From assembly GCA_965226245.1 (NCBI GenBank), contig CBDDCL010000015.1, positions 3,472,001 to 3,536,000 of the forward strand: a stretch of 64,000 nt of DNA. Direction: 5' to 3'. The position numbers were made by a program, and so were the translations under genes. Of the stretch, positions 36,807 to 45,105 are shown piece by piece. The notes under the pieces are model-generated. The model ran no database searches, was not told the origin of the DNA, and worked only from the letters and a program-made list of their open reading frames with translations. Each line of letters opens with the position of its first letter. Within the stretch, counting starts at the first letter, position 1. The stretch comes from CBDCYS01 sp965226245 (GTDB taxonomy: Bacteria > Acidobacteriota > Terriglobia > Bryobacterales > UBA6623).

Positions 36807-37817
36807 ATGCCGCTACGCCGGATGCTCAGTGTCGCAGTGCTCTTCGCCGCATGCCTGGCGCTTCTGCCTTCATTGCGCAGCCAGGAAGAAGACATTACGA
36901 TTTCGGTCGACGTGGATGTGGTCAATGTGCTGGCCACGGTGCGTGACAAGCAGGGCCGTCTGCTAACCGGCCTCACCAAGGAAGATTTCGTACTGGAAGA
37001 GGACGGCCGTCCCCAAACGATTCGCTATTTCACGCGTCAAACAGATTTACCGCTGACGATCGGCCTGCTGGTCGACACGAGCATCAGCCAGGAACGCTTG
37101 ATCGAGCCGCAGAGGCGGGCGTCTTTTCAGTTCTTCTCGCAGGTGCTGCGCCACAAAAAAGACCTGGCGTTTCTGATCAGCTTCGACGTGGACATCGAGC
37201 TACTGCAAGACCTGACCGACTCCCAAGAGCTGCTTGGCGCGGCCCTACGCAAGTTGCGAGTGCAGGGCAGCCGCTCCGGATTGCATCCCGGGCCCGTTCC
37301 GACTTCCCGGCGGCCGGTCGGAACCGCGCTGTTCGACGCCGTTTACTTGGCGGCCGATGAGATGATGACGCCTCAAGTGGGACGAAAGGCGCTGGTTCTG
37401 ATATCGGACGGGAACGACTACGGCAGCCGAATGAAACGAGAGGACGCCATCGCCGCCGCGCAACGCGCGGATGTGGTGGTTTATGGCGTCCGATACTACG
37501 ACAACCAGTTCTATAACCGCTCCGTGAGAACTGGCCGCCGCGGGTCATCCACTATCAGCCTCGGCGGTGGCGGCGGGTCATCCACCTTAAGAAAGTTGGC
37601 CAAGGAAACGGGTGGCTCCATGTTCGAAGTAAAGAGGAAGAAGCCACTGGATGAGATTTACCAGCAGATTCAGGAAGAGCTTCGCAGCCAATACAGCATT
37701 GGCTACCGGTCCGACGGTGATCCAACCGCTAGCGGGTTTCGGACGATCAGGCTAATCCCGAAAAGTAAGGATGTCAACGTTCAGACTCGCAGTGGCTACT
37801 ATGCGAGGCCGTCATGA
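36807..37817 (+). CDS. VWFA-related domain protein, acidobacterial family
   Basis: The 336-residue secreted protein has a signal peptide (1-25) and the conserved opening VDVVNVLATVRDKQGRLLTG and LTKEDFVLEEDGRPQTI. A von Willebrand A domain follows with the MIDAS motif DTSIS (in GLLVDTSISQERL), GTALFDAVYLA and LVLISDGNDYGS. The end SQYSIGYRSDGD...RSGYYARPS is typical of this acidobacterial family. Function is unknown; VWA domains bind proteins through a metal ion. It probably forms a unit with the isomerase gene 236 bases downstream, both exported. Confidence 0.9.
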   Translation: MPLRRMLSVAVLFAACLALLPSLRSQEEDITISVDVDVVNVLATVRDKQGRLLTGLTKEDFVLEEDGRPQTIRYFTRQTDLPLTIGLLVDTSISQERLIEPQRRASFQFFSQVLRHKKDLAFLISFDVDIELLQDLTDSQELLGAALRKLRVQGSRSGLHPGPVPTSRRPVGTALFDAVYLAADEMMTPQVGRKALVLISDGNDYGSRMKREDAIAAAQRADVVVYGVRYYDNQFYNRSVRTGRRGSSTISLGGGGGSSTLRKLAKETGGSMFEVKRKKPLDEIYQQIQEELRSQYSIGYRSDGDPTASGFRTIRLIPKSKDVNVQTRSGYYARPS

Positions 37818-38053
37818 CGCTGGCACACCACGCCGGCAGCGCGGAACAGCGCTGGCCCTGACGCCCTTCCGCGCGGGGCAGCCTGTCGTTCCAGGGCGAA
37901 CCGGCCGCGTAAGTGGATTGATCGTCGACCAATGTCGAGTTCAAACCAGCGGCTCACTCGGTCGCGCGCCTGCGTCAGCTCATCTGGATGGGAGCTTTTG
38001 CTGTGTTACAATTCGTGAAGTTACCCGCCGAATCAAGAAGTTACCCCCTTCCC

Positions 38054-39019
38054 ATGGAGTCCTATCGCGTTTCCGCGTGGCGCTGGATCGCCACGCTGTG
38101 TGTCGTCATCGTCCTGGCGCGGACCACCGTTTCTCTTGCCGTCGGTCAAACCGGCTTCTCCCCGGACGACGTTGTAGCCGTAATTGACGGCAAGGAATAC
38201 ACCGCCAAGGCGATGGACCAGATCCGAAAATCGTTGCCGCCGCAGTTTCGGCAGCGTACACAAGCGATGGACAACCGCGCCTTCGTCCAAGTCTATGCGG
38301 AGTTGCTGGCGTTTGCCAAAAACGCCCAAGCCGAAGGGATCACGGAGAAAGAGCCGTATCGGACCCAGCTCGAATTCGCTCGGCTGAACTTCTTAGCGCA
38401 AATTTATCTGGCGGAGCTTCAGAAGCGTGCTCGACTCAAAGAAGAAGACTTCCAGAAATACTACGAAGAGCACCGTGCCGAGTACGAAGAGCGCCGCGTG
38501 TACGCGATTTACATCGATTACTCGGACAACCCCGGCTCGGCTTCAGGCTCGGATGGAAACAAGCCCTTGTCCGAGAATGAGGCGAGAGAGAAGACCGAAA
38601 AGCTGCGGGCTGAATTGAACGGAGGAGCCGACTTCTCCGAGCTGGCAAAACAGCATTCCGACGATGCCTCGGCAGACAAAGGGGGTGATCTGGGGTTTTT
38701 CAAGTACAACGCCCAAATTCCCAGGATGCTCCGCGATGCGATTTTCGTTCTTCCCGTGGAGGAGCTTTCCGAGCCGTTGCAACAGGGTGACCGCTTCTAT
38801 CTCTTCAAGGTGACGGAAGTGCGGACACAGCCCCTGAAAGCCGTCCGCAACCAGATCGCTACGCCGCTTCAAGCGGCGCAGCTGAAGCAGCAGGTCGACG
38901 ATGTCCGCTCGACGGTGAAGGTCGAGTATAAGAATGCAGAATACCTGATTCGCTCACCGTTGTCAGGACGGCCGAAGGGCTTTACGAAGGAGTTCCAGAT
39001 TCCTGGACCGAAGAAGTAG
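38054..39019 (+). CDS. parvulin-type peptidyl-prolyl isomerase, exported
   Basis: I use ATG 38054, which opens directly with a signal/anchor helix (WIATLCVVIVLARTTVSLAV); 22 more codons precede it in frame. The 321-residue protein has a SurA/PrsA-like N-terminal helical part. A parvulin domain follows (about 145-265; RRVYAIYIDYS, ELAKQHSDDASADKGGDLGFF, SEPLQQGDRFYLFKVTE). It is expected to help fold outer-membrane or secreted proteins. The C-terminal end is Lys/Pro-rich. Confidence 0.85.
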   Translation: MESYRVSAWRWIATLCVVIVLARTTVSLAVGQTGFSPDDVVAVIDGKEYTAKAMDQIRKSLPPQFRQRTQAMDNRAFVQVYAELLAFAKNAQAEGITEKEPYRTQLEFARLNFLAQIYLAELQKRARLKEEDFQKYYEEHRAEYEERRVYAIYIDYSDNPGSASGSDGNKPLSENEAREKTEKLRAELNGGADFSELAKQHSDDASADKGGDLGFFKYNAQIPRMLRDAIFVLPVEELSEPLQQGDRFYLFKVTEVRTQPLKAVRNQIATPLQAAQLKQQVDDVRSTVKVEYKNAEYLIRSPLSGRPKGFTKEFQIPGPKK

Positions 39020-39062
39020 TAGTAGGAGCTGCTGTTTTGAACACACCCTGGGTAGACAGGGT

Positions 39063-39101
39063 AACCCCGGAAGAGACGAGACGGCGTCCCGTCTCCGGGG
39101 T
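39063..39101. terminator. hairpin between convergent genes
   Basis: accccggaagagacg pairs with cgtctccggggt around a small loop, between the isomerase (ends 39019) and the peroxiredoxin (ends 39134 on the other strand). There is no good T-run on either side, so termination is inferred from position only. Confidence 0.35.
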
Positions 39102-39133
39102 GACCGAAAAGTCTGCTTGAAATAGCTGCTTGC

Positions 39134-39649
39134 CTATAAGCGGCTGCAGGCTGAGGCCGCACCCGCGATATCGATCGCACCGCCGCCGGTTTCGACGTGC
39201 TCGATCTTTCCGTCTTTGCTGATGACAAAAGTGGCGCGGGAAGCCATATTGCGTTCGGCGTTGTAGATGCCAAACTTCTTGGATGCGTCGCCGCTTGTAT
39301 CACTGAGCAAGGCGAACTCCAGATTCAGTGACTCGGCAAACTTCTTGTTGGTTTCCAGATCGTCGGTGCTGACTCCAAACACGATGGAGTTGCTATCGGT
39401 GAATTTGCTGATACCAGCCTGGTATCCTTGCATCTCGCGTGTTCAACCACCGGTGAACGCTTTCGGGAAGAAGGCCAGCACGACATTCTTTTTCCCACGA
39501 TAATCGGACAGCTTCATCTCCCCTCCGGTCGTGGCCGGGATCGAGACGTCGGGAGCCATGTCGCCGACGCTGAGGGGCGCGGCCTTGGCCACCCCGGCGC
39601 CCAGCGCGGCCATGCCGAACACAGCCTGTCTGCGGGTAATCGGACTCAT
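39134..39649 (-). CDS. peroxiredoxin with in-frame UGA at the peroxidatic site, probable selenoprotein
   Basis: ATG 39649 follows ggagg by 5 bases. The protein has a Tat-like signal (TRRQAVFGMAALGAG), then the AhpC/TSA fold: PLSVGDMAPDVSIPATTGG, NVVLAFFPKAFTGG, a TGA codon (39445-39443), TREMQGYQAGISKF, IVFGVSTDD, ATFVISKDGKIEHV. The TGA replaces exactly the peroxidatic Cys of the P-x-x-x-T-x-x-C motif (residue 69), and reading continues in the same frame for 102 residues with full conservation. A SECIS-like hairpin starts 16 nt after the UGA. A late Cys (SACSRL) could resolve. The alternative, a Cys-to-stop mutation, cannot be ruled out from one genome. Confidence 0.8.
39410..39426 (-). promoter_or_regulatory. 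bacterial SECIS-like hairpin
   Basis: Downstream of the UGA (16 nt) the mRNA reads GAUACC-AGGCU-GGUAUC: a perfect 6-bp stem with a 5-nt loop whose GG resembles the AGGUCU loop of the E. coli fdhF SECIS. Position and size suit SelB recognition. It lies inside the coding sequence, as in other bacterial selenoprotein genes. Confidence 0.65.
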
Positions 39650-39796
39650 CATTTCCTCCAAACGGGGATCCCGCGGACGGTCCGCGGAAGTTCTAGAACG
39701 CTAAAGATTGTAACAGGTCGGGCTAGCTCCGCGATCTGTTCGACGCGGATGGGCCGCCGTGAGGGCTAGGCCCACCGCACATCGCTCTCCGCGGAG

Positions 39797-39889
39797 ACGA
39801 ATGGGTCGGTTTGCTCCTGCGCCCCGTCCGGGGCTTACCCTTGACAGTCTTCGCACCCAGGGTTCCGCTTCGCTTCACCCTTATAGTTA
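39797..39889 (+). repeat. dispersed repeat A, left half
   Basis: It shares gccccgtccggggctt and cacccagggttccgcttcgc with the full copy at 22903-23010. Similarity stops at about 39889; the right half resumes at 43367 beyond the IS island. Confidence 0.7.
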
Positions 39890-39893
39890 TTTA

Positions 39894-39974
39894 CGTCGCT
39901 GTTTGGTGTTGAGAGTTTTCCACAGCTCGTCGGCGTTGTGGATCTGTGGAAATCTTCGCCGCGCCATGGCATGC
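39894..39974 (-). pseudogene. possible C-terminal end of a transposase
   Basis: On the minus strand a short frame reads MARRRFPQIHNADELWKTLN then TKQRRK and stop. It looks like the tail of an IS-encoded protein and lies beside an ISKra4 element and within the IS island. The family is not identified. Confidence 0.3.
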
Positions 39975-40091
39975 TAAAACCCCAACCGGCATCCCGCTGG
40001 GGTGCGCGACATGAATGTGGGACCTTGCGGGTTTCTTTTCTTGCGATGAGAATCCTTACGTTGTGATACGTTAGGACAAAGGAGGTGTGCT

Positions 40092-40490
40092 TTGTCCGAA
40101 TCTCTCGCCACACTCGAAATTCAACGAACCGACATTCTCTCCCAGATCCTCCAAGTGGGGGACCTTCGCAGCGGCTCGATCAGCGCCATCAGCGGCCGCT
40201 GCGGCAAACCGAATTGCCGCTGCCATCAGCCCGGTCAGCCGGCTCATGGTCCGAACTACCGCCTCACCAAGAAGGTGAACGGAAAAACCGTGAGTGAGAC
40301 CTTTTCTTCGCCCGCCCAACGGCGCAAGGCGCAACGCGAGGTCGAGGCTTTTCACCGCTTCCGGGAACTGAGCCGAGAACTGCTCGACGTCAACGAGAAG
40401 ATTTGCCGGCTCCGGCCCGTCGAGGAGACGCTCACCCCCCAGGAAAAAAAACGGCCGAAACGATCCAGCAGGAAGTCGCCCAAGAAGTGA
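40092..40490 (+). CDS. ISKra4 upstream frame (DUF6788-like)
   Basis: A TTG start at 40092 has an excellent ribosome site (aaaggaggtgtgct). The 132-residue product contains GRCGKPNCRCHQPGQPAHGP, a Cys-rich motif of the DUF6788 type found with ISKra4 transposases. It overlaps the transposase frame, which is at -1 relative to it. Termination without shifting gives this short protein alone. Confidence 0.75.
   Translation: MSESLATLEIQRTDILSQILQVGDLRSGSISAISGRCGKPNCRCHQPGQPAHGPNYRLTKKVNGKTVSETFSSPAQRRKAQREVEAFHRFRELSRELLDVNEKICRLRPVEETLTPQEKKRPKRSSRKSPKK
40445..40451 (+). other. A_AAA_AAA slippery site for -1 frameshifting
   Basis: A run of eight A (40444-40451) is phased so that the heptamer A-AAA-AAA lies in the upstream frame. 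Slipping by -1 enters the transposase frame and would give a fused protein of about 570 residues (EKK followed by TAETIQQEV). Confidence 0.6.
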
Positions 40491-41803
40491 GGCAACTGCT
40501 CAAAGTGATTTTCAGCGGCCGCCGTAAGAGCGGCCCATTCGATCTCGAAGCCGTCGAGACGGCCACTCGCGGCGCGATGCATCGCGCCGGAGCGGCTGTG
40601 TTGAGCGAGTTACTGTCCTGCTCGGAGGCGGCGCCCCGCCAGCAGCCCTGCGCCTGCGGCCAACAAGCTTGCTATCACGACACCCGCCCCAAACAACTCA
40701 CCACCGTGCTGGGAGAGGTCCGCTTTGAACGAGCCTACTTCGTCTGCCCCCATTGCCGCCGGGGACAGTGCCCGCGCGACGCCGAACTCGACGTGGTCCG
40801 CAGCGCCTGCTCGCCGGGCGTGCGTCGCATGATGGCGCTGGTGGGCAGCGAAACTTCCTTCGAGCAAGGCCGCGAACAGCTCGAGGTCTTGGCCGGTCTC
40901 GACGTCACCGCCAAGGCCGTCGAGCGGCAAGCCGAAGCTCTGGGCGCCGACATCGGCGCTCGGGAACAGCTGGAGATCCAGCGCGCCAAGCAACTCGAAC
41001 TGCCCCAGGTCTGCGCCCCTGTCGTGCCCGTTCTCTACATCGAGATGGACGGCACGGGCGTGCCGGTTGTGGCAGCCGAGACCACCGGCCGCGTCGGCAA
41101 AACGGCGGGCCAGCCGGCTCGTACCCGCGAGGTCAAGCTGGGCTGCGTCTTTACGCAAACCAGCAGCGACGAACAAGGCCGGCCGCTGCGCGACGAGAAT
41201 TCGACCAGCTACACCGCCGCCATCGAAGGGGCCGAGAAGTTCGGCCTGCGGCTCTACACCGAAGCTTGGCGGCGGGGCTGGAGCCGGGCGAAGAAGAAGG
41301 TCGTGATCGGCGACGGCGCCGTGTGGATCTGGAACTTGGCCCACCAGCACTTTCCCGGCGCGGTTCAGATCGTCGATCTCTACCATGCGCGGCAGCATCT
41401 GTGGGAGCTTTCCGCGAAGCTGTTCCCCAACGATGAGCGGGGCCGCAAACGCTGCACCGCGCGGCTGTTGAACAAGCTCGATCAGGGCAAGATCGTGGCG
41501 TTGGGGAAAGCCCTGCGCGAGTTCTCGCCGCCGAGCGAAGATCTGGCTCGCCTGCTTTCGAGGGAAACAGCCTACTTCGAGCACAATGCGGAGCGGATGT
41601 GTTATCCCTCCTTCCGCGAGCAAGGTCTGTTTGTCGGCTCGGGCGTCGTCGAGGCTGGATGCAAGACTGTCATCGGCGCCCGGCTGAAACGCTCGGGCAT
41701 GTTCTGGACCGTGCGTGGCGCTAACACCATCATCGCTCTGCGCTGCTGCCGCATGAGCGGAAACTTCGAGGACTACTGGGAGCTTCGATCAACCGCTGCC
41801 TGA
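40452..41803 (+). CDS. ISKra4-family transposase
   Basis: The frame has no good start of its own near its beginning (first ATG-like start 40403, inside the upstream gene), so it is probably made by -1 frameshifting. Domain order: helical N-terminus, zinc-type CACGQQACYHDTRPK and AYFVCPHCRRGQCP. The DDE core follows with LYIEMDGTGVPVV (first Asp), VVIGDGAVWIWNLA (second Asp), VDLYHARQHLWEL, and GSGVVEAGCKTVIGARLK (Glu). The protein looks intact and the element is probably active or recently so. Confidence 0.88.
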
Positions 41804-41837
41804 TCTCCCACATTTATGTCGCGCACCCTTCCCGCTG

Positions 41838-42027
41838 CTACGAATTGTCACCCTTGCCAGTGGATGGCTAAGCCCAGCGTTTCGAGCAACGGGACCCGGC
41901 TTGGTTTCAAAACGAATTCTCAGATGGTGTCCGAGATTCGCTTCTCAGGACTTTACTATAAGGCTTTCGCGAAACCAAGTCTGCTGGCTGGCAACTTTTG
42001 ATCCCTTTTCCCTTCAGGAGGTTGTTC
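41838..42027 (+). ncRNA. non-coding left end of IS110 element, candidate bridge RNA
   Basis: This 190-base gap holds no gene. IS110-group elements carry a structured bridge RNA of about 180 nt upstream of the recombinase gene. The segment contains possible short pairings (cttggtttc at about 41900 with gaaaccaag at about 41972). The exact ends and guide loops could not be fixed by eye. Confidence 0.35.
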
Positions 42028-43305
42028 ATGTCCAACCACGTTTCCGAACCCGCTTTTCGTGCTTTCGTCGCCCTCGATTGGGGCGACCAACAACACGCCT
42101 TCGCTCTCGAGGACGCTGCCAGCGGCGAGCGCCAAAAGGGCGTGCTCAGCCACACTCCGGAGGCGGTCCAAGCCTGGGCCGCCGAATTGATCGCTCGCTT
42201 CGGCCCGGCGCCGATCGCGGTTTGCCTCGAACAGAGCCGCGGCGCCCTGGTGGCGATGCTGTTGCAGTTTGAGAACTTCGTTCTCTATCCCGTCCCGCCG
42301 CAAGCGGCCGCCAAGCTGCGGCAAGCGTTTTACCGCTCGGGGGCGAAAGACGATCCGCGCGACGCCGAGCTGTTGCTCGATATCTTGCAACACCATCGGC
42401 GGCATCTGCGGCCGCTCACGCCCGACACGACCGAGATCCGCAAGCTGCAGCTGCTGGTAGCCGACCGGCGGAATCTGGTCGAGGAGAAGAGCAGGCAGAA
42501 GAACCGCCTGAGCGACCGCCTCAAGCAGTACTACCCGCAAGTGCTGCAATGGTTTGACGATTTGGACGCGCCCGTGGCGCTGGATTTTCTCGAGCGCTGG
42601 CCGACACTCGAGGAAGTGCAACGGGCGCGGCCGGCGGCGCTGCGGAAGTTCTTCGACAAGCACGGTTGCCATAACCGGCAGCGCAATGAGCGACGCATCG
42701 CCGGCATCGGGCAAGCTCTGCCGCTGACCAGCGATGAGGCGGTCTGCGAGCCGGCGCGCGCCATGGTGCTGACCTTGGCGGGGTTGCTGCGGCAACTGCG
42801 GCAAGGCATCGCCGTGGTGCAGAAGAAGATCGAGGAACTGAGCGCGGCGCACGAGGATTTCACCCTCTTCGAGGGACTGCCGGGTGCGGGGGCGGCTCTG
42901 GCGCCGCGATTGCTGGCGGCATTTGGCAGCCGCCGCGAGCGCTTCGGGAGCGCCCAGGAGGTGCAGACGACGAGCGGCATCTCGCCGGTTCGCAATCAGA
43001 GCGGCAAACGAGAGTGCGTGCATGTGCGCTGGGCCTGCCCCAAGTTTTTGCGGCAGACCTTCCACGAATTCGCCGCCTTTTCGGTCCGCCAGTCGGTCTG
43101 GGCGGGCGCCTTTTACAAACAAAAACGGGAGCAGGGCAAGGATCACCATGCGGCCGTGCGCGACCTGGCTTTCAAGTGGATTCGGATTTTGTATCGTTGC
43201 TGGCAAGACAGCAAGCCTTATGAGGAGTCGCGCTACCTGGCGGCCCTCCGGCGCCGCGGCTCGCCGCTGGTTCGAGACTTGCCCGTTTCTGTGGAAAGCT
43301 TGTGA
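42028..43305 (+). CDS. IS110-family transposase (DEDD recombinase)
   Basis: ATG 42028 follows caggaggttgttc. The 425-residue protein has the RuvC-like DEDD domain: FVALDWGDQQ (Asp17), AVCLEQSRGALV (Glu) and AKDDPRDAELL (Asp pair). The C-terminal Tnp_20 domain has GLPGAGAALAPRL and TTSGISPVRNQSGKR, the latter containing the likely catalytic Ser. Length is usual for the family. It lies 225 bp after the ISKra4 transposase in the same orientation, within the IS island. Confidence 0.93.
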   Translation: MSNHVSEPAFRAFVALDWGDQQHAFALEDAASGERQKGVLSHTPEAVQAWAAELIARFGPAPIAVCLEQSRGALVAMLLQFENFVLYPVPPQAAAKLRQAFYRSGAKDDPRDAELLLDILQHHRRHLRPLTPDTTEIRKLQLLVADRRNLVEEKSRQKNRLSDRLKQYYPQVLQWFDDLDAPVALDFLERWPTLEEVQRARPAALRKFFDKHGCHNRQRNERRIAGIGQALPLTSDEAVCEPARAMVLTLAGLLRQLRQGIAVVQKKIEELSAAHEDFTLFEGLPGAGAALAPRLLAAFGSRRERFGSAQEVQTTSGISPVRNQSGKRECVHVRWACPKFLRQTFHEFAAFSVRQSVWAGAFYKQKREQGKDHHAAVRDLAFKWIRILYRCWQDSKPYEESRYLAALRRRGSPLVRDLPVSVESL

Positions 43306-43366
43306 ATTGGCTGTGCATCAGCGGCAGAAAAATCTGCTCCGCCCTCTTGACAGACCAACTCAGATG

Positions 43367-43395
43367 GCTGGGCTACGATCCTGCGCCGCTTAACG
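43367..43395 (+). repeat. dispersed repeat A, right half
   Basis: gggctacgatcctgcgccgc matches the right part of the full copy at 22985. It is followed by taacggcttaacggctcaac, a short octamer-type repeat. It closes the IS island opened at 39889. Confidence 0.6.
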
Positions 43396-43419
43396 GCTTA
43401 ACGGCTCAACGCTGGTAAA

Positions 43420-44727
43420 TTATTTCGCGGCCACCGCCGAGTCGGGCTGCTGAATCACCCCAAGGGCTACCCACTCCATGAGTTGCCGCTTTACCTTGGT
43501 AGCCGCCAGCGAACCAGGCTGGGCTTCCACAAAGCTGCGGTAGGAGGTCGCCGCTTTTGTAAAGTCGCCCTTCTTGGAGTGGATCAATCCCAGAATTTGG
43601 TACGTCTGCGGAAACCGTGCCGCGTCCTGGCTCGACTGGACGGCTTCGATGGCCTTTTCGGCCTCATCGTAGTTGCCGAGATTATAGTTCGCCACCGACT
43701 GATAGTACTTGACGTCGATGATATTCGGATTCAGCTTCAGCAGCTTGGCTGAAAGTTCGGAGACTTGATCCCAGCGGCTCTCCTGCAGCTCGAGCTGCAG
43801 CAGCGGAGCATATGGTTTCAAATACTTTGCATCAGCCTTCATCGCCATGCGAAACGCCTCACGGGCGCCATCCGGATCGTTCATGCTCATCTTCGTTTGG
43901 CCTAACAATGTCCAGGCCATGGCGTACTTCGGATATTCGGCCACTGCCTTTTCCAAATCGCGCACCGCCTTTTCCGGTTTGCGCTTGCTGGCATCTTTCT
44001 TCCTGAGTTCCTTCGCGGCGTTTTCGTAAGCTTTCCGGGCGTTTTTCGGAGCCTCGAGGGTCGTAACGCTAACCGCGTCGCCCCGTACGCCACCTAATCG
44101 GTGCATGACGATCACACCCACGTCCGGGCGGTCGAAGACACTTCGGCGGCCCAACTGAATTCTGTCGGAACGATAGCCGGGCAGCTCCCCGACCAACTCG
44201 CATCCTGAGAGATCCACCTGTCCAAGACCCGCGGAGTTGCCGGCGCCGATGCCGCCAAAACCGCCAGACGGGCCACCGAACGCGCCACCTCGTCCCCCGG
44301 GCGCGCCCGAGCTGCTGGCATCGGACATAGCCAGGCTTATGTCACCTCCCAACTGGAAGCTGAAACGGCCTTTGCGGTCCGTGTAGGTCTCGGGTACGTT
44401 CCGTCCGTTGCAGATCCGCTGGATTGTGATCGGCTCGGAAGGCGCAGTGCCGTCATCGAGGAGCACCTGGCCGGAAAGGAAAATCGGACGGTCTTGCTGT
44501 CTCTGCTGGCCGAAAGGATCATTCTGCCGGCCGAAAGGAGCGTTCTGCCGGCTTCCGCGGCCGCCTAGGTCTCCACCCTGGCCACCACCACCACCGCCCG
44601 TGGTATTTCCACCGCCCCCGGCATTTCCGCCGCCCCCGCGATCGCCACCGCCGCCGCCTTGCTGACCCGGAGCAATCATGGCGACACTCAGAACGAAACT
44701 CAGGAGCAGGAAGCTCTTCCTAGACAT
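43420..44727 (-). CDS. secreted Gly-rich TPR protein
   Basis: The 435-residue protein has a signal peptide (1-21) and a Gly/Asn-rich segment (about 24-55). A Gln/Arg stretch and a carboxypeptidase-regulatory-like beta domain follow (IFLSGQVLLDDGTAPSEPIT, CELVGELPGYRSDRIQL). TPR helices lie at about 250-410 (AMAWTLLGQTKMSMNDPDGA, AVANYNLGNYDEAEKAIEAV-like). It is probably a surface or periplasmic scaffold. The start at 44727 follows aaaggggacatt. Gly-rich low-complexity coding continues without stops, so the gene is intact. Confidence 0.75.
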   Translation of the reverse strand: MSRKSFLLLSFVLSVAMIAPGQQGGGGGDRGGGGNAGGGGNTTGGGGGGQGGDLGGRGSRQNAPFGRQNDPFGQQRQQDRPIFLSGQVLLDDGTAPSEPITIQRICNGRNVPETYTDRKGRFSFQLGGDISLAMSDASSSGAPGGRGGAFGGPSGGFGGIGAGNSAGLGQVDLSGCELVGELPGYRSDRIQLGRRSVFDRPDVGVIVMHRLGGVRGDAVSVTTLEAPKNARKAYENAAKELRKKDASKRKPEKAVRDLEKAVAEYPKYAMAWTLLGQTKMSMNDPDGAREAFRMAMKADAKYLKPYAPLLQLELQESRWDQVSELSAKLLKLNPNIIDVKYYQSVANYNLGNYDEAEKAIEAVQSSQDAARFPQTYQILGLIHSKKGDFTKAATSYRSFVEAQPGSLAATKVKRQLMEWVALGVIQQPDSAVAAK

Positions 44728-45105
44728 AATGTCCCCTTTAACAGCATCGCAGCCGTGTCAAGAAGCTACACTTACGAAAGCGTAACATGAACGCTCCGCC
44801 GGGTACCATATTTTTTTGGCGCTAACTTCACCTCCAAGCAGCCGCCGGGGGGGCCGAACACAGCACTTTGATCGTCCAACACCCCATTTTCAGTGCCTTC
44901 GTGGATTCCGGCGTACTTCCGTGCGATGCAAAACGTTCACACCAGTTCCGATTGAAAAGTGCGCAATCGTACTTCGTACTTTTTAAACTGGGCTCGACAG
45001 GTTTCTTGATCGTGATCATCAAGGGGAATGGGCAGGTGGGAAGCAGCTTGAGTCGGCCTGGTTTTCGCGTCAACAGGAGCCAACATCGGTACTATCGGCT
45101 TGGCG
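44728..45105. other. 378-bp gap, nothing recognised
   Basis: The bases next to the TPR gene are AT-rich (cttacgaaagcgtaacatg, ttttttt) and may hold its promoter. The rest carries no convincing gene or repeat. Confidence 0.4.

Larger units (their letters stand above)
40000..41829 (+). mobile_element. ISKra4-family insertion sequence, apparently complete
   Basis: Near-perfect terminal inverted repeats bound it: gggtgcgcgacatgaatgtg at 40000 and tttatgtcgcgcaccc ending near 41828, 22 of 23 positions matching. The 8-base word tcccgctg precedes the left end (39992-39999) and follows the right end (41830-41837), a plausible target duplication. It encodes two overlapping frames joined by a probable -1 frameshift. 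Confidence 0.85.

Noticed and set aside
39443..39661. A 72-residue truncated peroxiredoxin as a stand-alone gene
   Set aside because: The downstream half continues in the same frame with full conservation and a SECIS-like hairpin follows, so one selenoprotein gene is the better reading.
41956..43206. Long minus-strand frame opposite the IS110 transposase
   Set aside because: It mirrors the IS110 coding strand and has no recognisable domain; the plus-strand frame has all DEDD motifs and a ribosome site.
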